From assembly GCA_035477595.1 (NCBI GenBank), contig DATIKM010000077.1, positions 1-9,722 of the forward strand: a stretch of DNA of 9,722 bases. Direction: 5' to 3'. Under the pieces are notes generated by a model that was not told the origin of the DNA, did not search any database, and saw only the letters and a program-made list of their open reading frames with translations. The position numbers and the translations under genes are program-made. Below are positions 1-6,018 of this stretch, one piece after another. Position 1 is the stretch's first letter. Each line of letters begins with the position of its first letter. The stretch is from DATIKM01 sp035477595. GTDB lineage: Bacteria > Armatimonadota > Chthonomonadetes > Chthonomonadales > CAJBBX01.

Positions 1-105
1 GGGGCCATAGCGCCACCGCTCGAGGCGCCATCCGCGCAAAGACACAGCCACTGACTGAAGCGCGGGCGGCAGACGATGGTAGAGCGCCAGCCAGCCGTCA
101 CTCAC
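1..105 (-). CDS. N-terminus of probable CapK / phenylacetate-CoA-ligase-like protein (partial, runs off left edge)
   Basis: Thirty-five codons are visible, from a GTG start to the window edge. The start forms a 4-bp GTGA overlap with the stop of the upstream glycosyltransferase gene, the usual geometry of translational coupling and the main reason for choosing it. The peptide contains LYHRLPPALQSVAVSLRGW and then ERWRYGP. This matches my memory of the N-terminus of CapK-related, adenylate-forming (PaaK-like) proteins from polysaccharide clusters, which begin with a short helix carrying RLP-x-x-LQ-N/S and Y/RGW-x-L-x-R-x-RYG. Family members adenylate a carboxylate; their role in capsule clusters is poorly defined, possibly activating an acyl or amino-acid substituent. 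The catalytic and AMP-binding motifs lie outside the window, so function rests on this N-terminal resemblance and the context. The other two minus-strand frames give less convincing peptides. Confidence 0.6.
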   Translation of the reverse strand, partial: MSDGWLALYHRLPPALQSVAVSLRGWRLERWRYGP

Positions 106-1142
106 CTGTCACCAGCCTCGGCTGCCCGGCGGAGCAGCGCATCCCACTGCGGCAGGACCACGGACCAGTCATGTAGCCGGGCCTTCGCGCGGGCGGCGCG
201 GGAGAGCGCCTCGGCGAGCCCGGGCTCGGTCAGCACGCGATCGACGGCATGCGCCATCGCGCCTGCGTCGTCCGGCGGCGTGAGCAGCGCGTCCACGCCG
301 TCCTCCAGCAGGTAGGGCAGCCCGCCGACGTTGGTGCTGACCACGCAAAGGCCCGACGCCAGCGCCTCCAGCACGCTGACGGGCGTGTTGTCCACGTTCG
401 TCGTGTTCAGGAAGAGGTCGGCTCGATCGAGCCACTGGGGAACGTCCGCCTTGGGCACGCCTCCCACGAACTCGACGCGATCCGACACGCCAAGCCGCGC
501 GGCATCCGCCTGGGTCTCCTGCATGCTACCGTCGCCCTTGTCGGGACCGACCATCCAGAGCCTGGCGCCGGGATGGGCTGGCAGGACGCGAGCCAGCATG
601 CGCGGCGCCAGCACAGGGTTGTATATCCGGTGCACCCCACGAAGCCAGAGGATGTCGGGCGAGGGCCTAGACCGCAACCGGAACGTGTACCCATTGATGT
701 CGATCGGATTGAGCAGGAGCTGGATGCTGTCCCGGTACGGGCGCATGCGCTGGTGGAGGTAGCCGCTCGGCGCAGTGACCGCGGAGGCCGACGAGAGCAG
801 CCGCCGCACGCGCTGGGCATGGGCCTGCGCCATCTCGGGCAGCGCCCCGCCGTGCAGGGTGAGCACATAGGGCCGGCGGGCGCGGCGGAGCGCCCAGGCG
901 CAGACCTCGGCCCACAGGAATGCCCGACCGCTGAAGACGTCGACCTGCGCCACCTGGTACCTGGACCTGCGCACCACGATGGCGGCGACCATCGTGGCGA
1001 GGCGACTCGCCCTGTTCAATCGCGTGGAGGTGGTTAGCACTTCCCAGCCACAACCCCGCAGGCGGGCAGAGAGCTCCTCGTTCACGCTGGGCGTGAACCC
1101 GTGCTGCGAGAGGAAGTTGCCGACCAGCAGGATGCCTGGCAT
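102..1142 (-). CDS. GT4-family glycosyltransferase, DNTPVSVLE subtype
   Basis: A 346-residue GT-B glycosyltransferase that would transfer a sugar from a nucleotide-sugar donor to a lipid-linked glycan at the inner face of the membrane. The N-terminal acceptor half opens with a strand, LLVGNF (5-10), and contains LTLHGGALPEM (94-104). The C-terminal donor half has LRGVHRIYNP (167-176), MVGPDKGDGSM (197-207) and DNTPVSVLEALASG (251-264), followed by VVSTNVGGLPYLLEDG. The usual GT4 E-x7-E appears here as D251-x7-E259; I recall DNTPVSV(I/L)E as typical of one GT4 subfamily, so this is probably not a defect. Length is slightly below the usual 360-400 residues but both halves look complete. The ATG lies 2 bp after the polymerase stop and the gene ends in a 4-bp overlap with the CapK-like gene, so it sits inside the operon. 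Donor and linkage cannot be read from sequence. Confidence 0.93.
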   Translation of the reverse strand: MPGILLVGNFLSQHGFTPSVNEELSARLRGCGWEVLTTSTRLNRASRLATMVAAIVVRRSRYQVAQVDVFSGRAFLWAEVCAWALRRARRPYVLTLHGGALPEMAQAHAQRVRRLLSSASAVTAPSGYLHQRMRPYRDSIQLLLNPIDINGYTFRLRSRPSPDILWLRGVHRIYNPVLAPRMLARVLPAHPGARLWMVGPDKGDGSMQETQADAARLGVSDRVEFVGGVPKADVPQWLDRADLFLNTTNVDNTPVSVLEALASGLCVVSTNVGGLPYLLEDGVDALLTPPDDAGAMAHAVDRVLTEPGLAEALSRAARAKARLHDWSVVLPQWDALLRRAAEAGDR

Positions 1143-1144
1143 CG

Positions 1145-2512
1145 CTACGTCGGCCTCGTGTCCTCCGCCCGCACGCGCGCGAGACAGAGCCCGAGCAGGA
1201 GAGACGGCAGGACGAGTCGCATGGCGGCGTGAAGCATGAACAGGAGCGCCCAGGCGGCCATGGCCGCAGTGAGCGCGCGCGGTGCGCCAGGCGGCGCTCG
1301 GAGGACCGCGACCACGGCGGTTCCGAGCATCAGCAGGAGGGCGAACAGGCCGAACACGCCGTGCTCCGACAGAAGGCGGGTGTACTCTGTGTGCGCGGCG
1401 GCGCCAGCCGCGTCCTCCCGTTGGCCGGCCGACTGACCTGGGCCTACCCCGAGCACGAAGTGGTTGCGCCAGACCTCGAGATCCGCTCGCGCGATCTCCT
1501 CTCGGCCGGTACCCCTCGTGTCTTCGAAGCGCGCCTCCAGTGCGCCGCCCGTGTAGGCGTTGAGCGCCGGGAACACCACAACCATGAAGACGATAGCGGC
1601 CGTTGCCACGCTCAGCGCGTACCGGAGCGCCTGCGCCGGATCGCGGAGCACGAACAGGCCGGCGACCGCGATCGCCCCCACCGTGTTGTAGACGCCACCG
1701 CGTGAGAACGTGAACATGCTCTGGGCAAAGAGCCAGACGGCGATGGCGATCGCGCCCGTGCGCTCAGCGGGCGTGCGCGCCGACATCTGGGCGTGCGCCA
1801 GGGCGAACACGGCGCCCAGCCCCAGCGCCGCCGACACCTGGTTGGGACCGTAGCCGCCGGCCGTCTGGAAGAGGGACTGCGCGCTGAACTCGATCGCGCC
1901 GGCGGCCGCGATGCCGAACAGGGCGGCGAAGGCGACCCCGCAACAGGGCCCCAGGTAGGCAAGGAACAGGGCGCGCAGATCGCGCGGCCCAAGGCTGAGG
2001 CGATGGAAGAACCACGCGCTCACGAGCAGCGCGAACGGGCCGGACAGGTTAAAGGACAGGCTCCTGCGAATCTCGGCGATGCCGTGCTCCACGTAGACGG
2101 GTACGACAGAAGGCATCAGGGCGGCGAAGTAGAGCAACGGCAGCCAGGGGGCTCGCAGGCGTCCGCTTCGCGCGATGGCCACCAGGAAGAGGAGCGAGCT
2201 GCCGTACTTGCCCGCCTCCCAGAAGACCCCGTGCTCGGCAACCCCCATCATGCGCCAGAGCACTTCGGCGCCCGCGATGTACATGGCGACGTAGGCGACC
2301 CGCTCTGAGCCGCGCCACTGCAGGGCGATCGCCAGGCCGACCGTCATCACCAGCGCGAAGTGGGCCACTCCAACGAGCGGCGAGAAGCGCATCGCGTAGA
2401 CGAGCGGCGCGTGGATGGCGAACCAGGCAAGGGGCATAGCCCATGCGCGCCAGGCCGGCGTCGCCCTCGACTGCGCCCTGACGTCGGTCCGGCGCAGGGC
2501 ATCCGCTACCAT
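1145..2512 (-). CDS. O-antigen polymerase/ligase-like membrane protein (Wzy/WaaL superfamily)
   Basis: A 455-residue, strongly hydrophobic protein with roughly ten to twelve apparent membrane segments, for example near 27-63, 105-143, 155-170, 180-206, 228-240, 252-266, 276-290, 298-318, 386-404 and 412-447. Residues about 320-385 form a large hydrophilic loop, as in the Wzy_C (O-antigen ligase) domain. Loop features include RGTGREE (333-339), W348, GVGPG (355-359) and AHTEYTRLLSEHG (373-385), the last resembling the conserved H-x-x-Y/L...E-x-G of the superfamily. FSRGG (269-273) before the loop and YGPNQVS (221-227) are also typical. Members polymerise undecaprenyl-linked repeat units or transfer finished chains to an acceptor in the periplasm. 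Sequence alone does not separate polymerase from ligase, but its place among repeat-unit glycosyltransferases favours a Wzy role. The ATG overlaps the stop of the upstream gene by 7 bp, and the next gene starts 2 bp after its stop. Confidence 0.9.
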   Translation of the reverse strand: MVADALRRTDVRAQSRATPAWRAWAMPLAWFAIHAPLVYAMRFSPLVGVAHFALVMTVGLAIALQWRGSERVAYVAMYIAGAEVLWRMMGVAEHGVFWEAGKYGSSLLFLVAIARSGRLRAPWLPLLYFAALMPSVVPVYVEHGIAEIRRSLSFNLSGPFALLVSAWFFHRLSLGPRDLRALFLAYLGPCCGVAFAALFGIAAAGAIEFSAQSLFQTAGGYGPNQVSAALGLGAVFALAHAQMSARTPAERTGAIAIAVWLFAQSMFTFSRGGVYNTVGAIAVAGLFVLRDPAQALRYALSVATAAIVFMVVVFPALNAYTGGALEARFEDTRGTGREEIARADLEVWRNHFVLGVGPGQSAGQREDAAGAAAHTEYTRLLSEHGVFGLFALLLMLGTAVVAVLRAPPGAPRALTAAMAAWALLFMLHAAMRLVLPSLLLGLCLARVRAEDTRPT

Positions 2513-3678
2513 GCCGTCTCCACGTCCTCCTGCAGAACGTACCTACGCACCGCGCGCAGGTACTCGCCGTAGCTGAACAGCCGCGCCGCCTCCACGGCTC
2601 GGCGCGAATCCTCCAGCCACCGCTCGGGCGATCGGGCATACCCCGCGATCGCGTCCGCCATCCCCTCGACATCATTCCATGGCAGGGCGTGACCGCAACC
2701 GAAGCGAGCAAGATGCTGCGGGATGCCGCTGACATCGCTGCAGACCGGCGCCGCCCCGTACGCCATAGCCTCGCTCAGCACCTTGGGCCAGCCCTCGCTT
2801 GCGCTGGGGAGCAGCACGACGTGAGCGCCTTCGTACAAGCGGCCGAGATCCTCTCTCTCCAGCCAGCCATGGAACGCCGCCCGGCCATCGAGCCCCGCCT
2901 TGCGGGCGAGCTGCTCCATCTCCAACCGCACGGGGCTGTCGCCCACCAGATCGATGGTCGCATCGATGCCCCTCTCACGCAGCAGCGCCGCTATCCTGAG
3001 GCTGCGGTCGGCTCCCTTGGCGCTGTCGAGGCGGCCCACGAAGAGCAGGCGCACCGGCGCCGTCATGCTCTTGCCGGCCGCCACCCGCCGGCCCTCTGCC
3101 AGCTCGTCCTCGGTGACGCACGGGTTCAGGAACGGGCGCACATGCGGCGGGTCGCCCGGCCACACCCCGTTCACCGTGACTGTGGCGCGATGCCAGCCGT
3201 GCCGGAGCCACCACCGCTGGAACGTGTACGACCAGGCCTCGCGGCCCTCCGGTCGCCAGTTTCCAGCATACTTGATCCACCGCAGCCGTGGCTGTCGCGA
3301 ACCCGCCAACAGCACCGCCGCGGCCATGCTGATGTTCGCGGGGCACCGCACGTGCACCACATCGGCGCGCCGCAGCTCGCGCAGAAACACCCGCGCGAAT
3401 CGTGGCAGCGCCGCCGCGACACCCGCCTTGGCCCGCAGCCCATCCCCGCCGGCTGGCGGGATTGGCGCCAACGCCACGTTGGGCGCCCGGTACGGGAGCG
3501 CACTGGCGGGCGCGCTTCCCGAGTGAAGGGTCGCGATGTGGACAACGCGCTCAAAGAGCGAGGCCAGGTGGTCGATCTCGCGGACCGTCGCGCCCCAGCC
3601 GACGGGCCTGCCGTCGCGCAGGTAGTGCTCGGTGTGCGAGACAATGAGTAGGTGACCGCGCGGACCTCTCTCGCTCAT
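2506..3678 (-). CDS. GT4-family glycosyltransferase
   Basis: A 390-residue GT-B glycosyltransferase of ordinary GT4 length. The N-terminal half begins LLIVSHTEHYLRDGRPVGW (10-28), then REIDHLASLF (33-42), a pattern known from polysaccharide-cluster GT4 enzymes. VVHVRCPANISM (107-118) lies near the expected domain core. The donor half has LLFVGRLDSAKGAD (211-224), DLVGDSP (243-249) and SEGWPKVLSEAMAYG (294-308), whose E295-x7-E303 pair is the canonical GT4 nucleotide-sugar motif, followed by PVCSDVSGIPQH. The frame stays open upstream to 3933, but I chose the ATG at 3678 because it forms a 4-bp ATGA overlap with the preceding glycosyltransferase and the extra residues are Arg/Gly/Ala-rich with no family features. 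The end overlaps the polymerase start by 7 bp. It most likely adds one sugar of the repeat unit; donor unknown. Confidence 0.93.
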   Translation of the reverse strand: MSERGPRGHLLIVSHTEHYLRDGRPVGWGATVREIDHLASLFERVVHIATLHSGSAPASALPYRAPNVALAPIPPAGGDGLRAKAGVAAALPRFARVFLRELRRADVVHVRCPANISMAAAVLLAGSRQPRLRWIKYAGNWRPEGREAWSYTFQRWWLRHGWHRATVTVNGVWPGDPPHVRPFLNPCVTEDELAEGRRVAAGKSMTAPVRLLFVGRLDSAKGADRSLRIAALLRERGIDATIDLVGDSPVRLEMEQLARKAGLDGRAAFHGWLEREDLGRLYEGAHVVLLPSASEGWPKVLSEAMAYGAAPVCSDVSGIPQHLARFGCGHALPWNDVEGMADAIAGYARSPERWLEDSRRAVEAARLFSYGEYLRAVRRYVLQEDVETAW

Positions 3679-4832
3679 CGGCGCTTGTGAGCCACTACCT
3701 CGCGCAGCAGGTGATCGTACTGCTCGCCGCGATGCGCCCACGTCTGCTCGGACTGCGCGCGCTCCAAGGCGGCGACGCCCATTCGCTCGCGCATGGGCGC
3801 GTCCGTGAGCAGACGGACGATGGCGGAGGCGGTCGCCGCGGCGTCGTCCGGAGGCACGGCGAGCCCGGTGCGGCCATGCTCGATGGCCTCCACCAGGCCC
3901 GAACCCTCCGACACGATGGCGGGCTTGCCGCACAGCGCGGCCTCCACTGCCGCGATGCCGAATCCCTCGCAGTCGCCGGAGGGCGTGGTCCGGCTTGTCA
4001 TGACGAACAGGTCGGCGACATTGAGCAGCTCCACGACCTCATCCGGTTCTCGCCGGCCCAGAAAGCGCACGTGTTCGTCCACGCCAAGTTCGCGTGCGAG
4101 ACGGGCGTACTCGGACTCGCGCGAGGGAAGGCCCACGATCAGGTAAAGCGCCTCCGGAACGGACTTCAGGACCTCCGGCATGGCGCGGATGACCGTGTCC
4201 TGCCCTTTGCGCTCCGACACCTGTCCCACCGTCAGAAGGACCCGTCTCCCGTGGAGCCCCCAGCGCCGCCGGCAACGCTCGGCATCGGGTTCAGGCAGCA
4301 CGCGGAACCGTGCGTCATCAGCTCCATTGGGGACCACCTTGATGCATCGGCTGCGCACGCCAGCCGCTAGCACCAGGTCACGCGTGAACTCGCTGACGCA
4401 CACGAGAAGATCCGCCCGTCCGAATGACCAGCGGGAAACCCGCGCACCCCAGCCCCTGGGTGACCCGAACTCCGTACCATGACCGAACGCCACGAACGGC
4501 ACGCCGGCCGGCCGTCCCAGAGCGGCCAGCCAGACGGCGCGGTCGCCCGAGGCGACCAGCACGTCGGGCCGACGGCCCTGGGTGAGTCGCCGCAATGCGC
4601 GCAGACGCTGGACGCCGTTCCGCAACGCCCCCTTGCCGCTCGGTGCGCGTACCACTCCGAACGGCTGCTCCGCGTTGAACCGCTCCGCCTCCTCAACGGG
4701 CACGTAGTCCTGCGGCGTCAGCACGCGCACTTCCCAGCCCCGCGCCTGCAGTTGTCGGGCCACGTGCCAGGCATGCGTGCCAATACCCCCCGGCCCTGGC
4801 GGAAACTCGGACGACACCAGGAGAGCGTCCAT
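3675..4832 (-). CDS. GT4-family glycosyltransferase
   Basis: A 385-residue GT-B glycosyltransferase. The N-terminus DALLVSSEFPPGPGGIGTH (2-20) carries the glycine-rich acceptor-side loop typical of GT4 enzymes related to phosphatidylinositol mannosyltransferases and many EPS glycosyltransferases. VAFGHGTEFG (114-123), LVCVSEFTRDLV (143-154) and VVPNGAD (166-172) follow. The donor domain contains LLTVGQVSERKGQD (199-212), LIVGLPS (231-237), VRFLGRR (255-261) and CEGFGIAAVEAALCGKPAIV (288-307), with the E289-x7-E297 pair intact. The frame is open further upstream, but the ATG at 4832 is preferred because the family's first beta strand starts immediately after it and the extension would overlap the methyltransferase gene. 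It begins 26 bp after that gene's stop and has only a weak ribosome-binding site. It ends in an ATGA overlap with the next glycosyltransferase. Sugar specificity is unknown. Confidence 0.93.
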   Translation of the reverse strand: MDALLVSSEFPPGPGGIGTHAWHVARQLQARGWEVRVLTPQDYVPVEEAERFNAEQPFGVVRAPSGKGALRNGVQRLRALRRLTQGRRPDVLVASGDRAVWLAALGRPAGVPFVAFGHGTEFGSPRGWGARVSRWSFGRADLLVCVSEFTRDLVLAAGVRSRCIKVVPNGADDARFRVLPEPDAERCRRRWGLHGRRVLLTVGQVSERKGQDTVIRAMPEVLKSVPEALYLIVGLPSRESEYARLARELGVDEHVRFLGRREPDEVVELLNVADLFVMTSRTTPSGDCEGFGIAAVEAALCGKPAIVSEGSGLVEAIEHGRTGLAVPPDDAAATASAIVRLLTDAPMRERMGVAALERAQSEQTWAHRGEQYDHLLREVVAHKRR

Positions 4833-4858
4833 GGCAGAGCCTACGGACACCGCATTCC

Positions 4859-5679
4859 TCAAGCGCTCAGCGCCCCTCGTGGCGGAATCCGGACCTCTTC
4901 CATCGAGGCGAACATGTTCGGCGGCCATGCGCCAGGCGATACTCTCTCGCCGCGCATGCCGACCAGGTAGCGATAGCCCGTCTCCTGAAGCAAATCGTAG
5001 ATCCCTTGCTGTTTGTCGTGCATCTCCACGACGACCAGCGGCCGGTGCTCTCCAAGGAGCTGCCTCGCGCCCACGAGCACGTCTAGGTCCCCTCCGTCCA
5101 CGTCCACCTTCAGAGCCCGTACCTCTGCGATGCGGTGCTCACGACAGGCATCATCGAGCGTCACCGTCTTGACCAGTGTGTTCCCGAGGTTGAGCGCCTC
5201 TCCGGCACTCCCCCCGACCGCCCGCCGGTCGAGCGTCAGGTGGCTCAGACCGTTCGCGCGGATGTTATGCTCGGCCACCCCCCCCACATCGTGTCGGGCT
5301 CGAAGCTGAGCACGCGTCCACGGGACCCGACGGACAGCCCGAGGACGAGCGTTACGAAACCAGCGTTGGCGCCGACATCGATCGCCGTATCACCAGGGCG
5401 GCAGTGCGCCATGAGGGTGCGGCAGATGGTCGCCTCGATGCCGGACCGGCGAGCGTGCGCGAAGACACGACGAGGCGCGCGAAACTGGAAGCTGTGGCGT
5501 TCGAAGGCGATGGTCCCGGAGCACATAGCGGGCTCAACCACGCTGCCCATCAACAGGCGCTTCAGCACACGCAGAACCGCGTGACTCCCGGCCAGTCTCC
5601 GCGCCCCTGGACCCACACGGCGGTCGAGCCATTCAAACAACCATTGGGCAGGCTCCAAACGACCCCTTCGATAGCTCAT
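4859..5679 (-). pseudogene. FkbM-family SAM-dependent methyltransferase, split by a one-base frameshift in a G8 tract
   Basis: Two overlapping reading frames together make one FkbM-type methyltransferase. The 5' part (5679 to about 5286) carries SAM motif I, IDVGANAGFVTLVLGL (100-115), then GRVLSFEPD (121-129). The 3' part (from about 5285) carries VAEHNIRANGLSHLTLDRRA, TVTLDDAC (172-179), ALKVDVDGGDLDVLVGA (189-205) and RPLVVVEMHD (213-222), the usual FkbM order. The frames meet at eight G (minus strand; eight C at 5278-5285). Adding one G restores a continuous 273-residue protein with normal spacing between FEP and the following N-I-R-A-N-G. Read as given, translation stops soon after the tract. 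The ATG at 5679 is preferred because GGGGGAG lies 8 nt upstream; an in-frame ATG at 5742 has no comparable site. Such enzymes O-methylate sugars or other hydroxyls, here presumably the glycan. The break may be an assembly error, a true null allele or slippage. Confidence 0.85.
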
Positions 5680-5687
5680 TTCATGGA

Positions 5688-5694
5688 CTCCCCC
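5688..5694 (-). promoter_or_regulatory. Ribosome-binding site deciding the FkbM methyltransferase start
   Basis: The minus strand reads GGGGGAG followed by 8 nt and then the ATG at 5679. This is a stronger and better spaced site than anything before the alternative in-frame ATG at 5742, so it fixes the start downstream of the rearranged spacer. Confidence 0.6.
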
Positions 5695-5771
5695 AGAGAG
5701 ATATGCGGCACAGCGGACGGCGGCACGGACGAGGGTCGCCATGACGCGGATGCGCCGGTGTGCTCCAGTCG

Positions 5772-5855
5772 CGGTATCTACGGGAACCGCTTCAGCATCT
5801 CGCGGGAGAGGCGGTCGCGGCCGCGAAGCTCCAGCAGGGCGTGCGGGAGACAGGC
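5772..5855 (-). repeat. Degraded partial copy of the 3' end of the GT2 gene (direct repeat, copy B)
   Basis: These 84 bases match 6034-6117 with 5 mismatches by eye, in the same orientation, 262 bp apart. Copy B encodes CLPHALLELRGRDRLSREM and then LKRFP in the same register as the end of the GT2 protein, but GAG in the intact gene is TAG here (at 5778-5780), ending the frame. Similarity stops abruptly on both sides. It therefore looks like a fragment of a second GT2-type gene, or a duplicated tail, left by rearrangement rather than a functional gene. Confidence 0.85.
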
Positions 5856-6003
5856 AATCGGCCGGGCCGAGCCTACTCCAGGACAGCCAGGCGTCGCCCA
5901 CGCCGACGTGCACGGTCGGACTCGTAGGAATGCCGGAGAGCGCCGAACGCATGCGTTGGAGGGCACGTTCGTTGCAAGCTCTGTCACTGGAGATAAGGAA
6001 CAT
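5856..6003 (-). pseudogene. 5' remnant of an unidentified gene, truncated at the repeat
   Basis: An ATG at 6003 starts 15 bp after the GT2 stop and has GGAG 8 nt upstream, so it looks like a real translation start. About 45 codons follow with ordinary amino-acid composition (LISSDRACNERALQRMRSAL, then TVHVGVGDAWLSWSRLG). The frame then runs into the displaced copy of the GT2 3' end in the wrong register, where the peptide becomes Pro/Arg-rich. The frame happens to stay open into the FkbM gene, giving a misleading long fused reading frame of about 252 codons. The pattern L-x-R-M-x-x-AL followed by a short strand is faintly like the N-terminus of asparagine-synthase-type amidotransferases, but this is too weak to assign a function. 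I interpret it as the beginning of a lost gene. Confidence 0.5.
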
Positions 6004-6011
6004 GCTGGTTG

Positions 6012-6015
6012 CTCC
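6012..6015 (-). promoter_or_regulatory. Ribosome-binding site of the truncated gene
   Basis: GGAG on the minus strand lies 8 nt before the ATG at 6003, partly beyond the GT2 stop. It supports the view that a real gene once began here. Confidence 0.45.
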
Positions 6016-6018
6016 GGC

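Noticed and set aside
3679..3933. A possible 85-residue N-terminal extension of the glycosyltransferase at 2506-3678.
   Set aside because: It would sit inside the upstream glycosyltransferase gene and is Arg/Gly-rich; the ATGA overlap at 3675-3678 marks a better start.
5680..6018. An insertion sequence, attachment site or regulatory region between GT2 and the FkbM gene.
   Set aside because: I see no terminal inverted repeats, transposase fragment or convincing promoter; a gene head and a copy of the GT2 tail explain most of the stretch.
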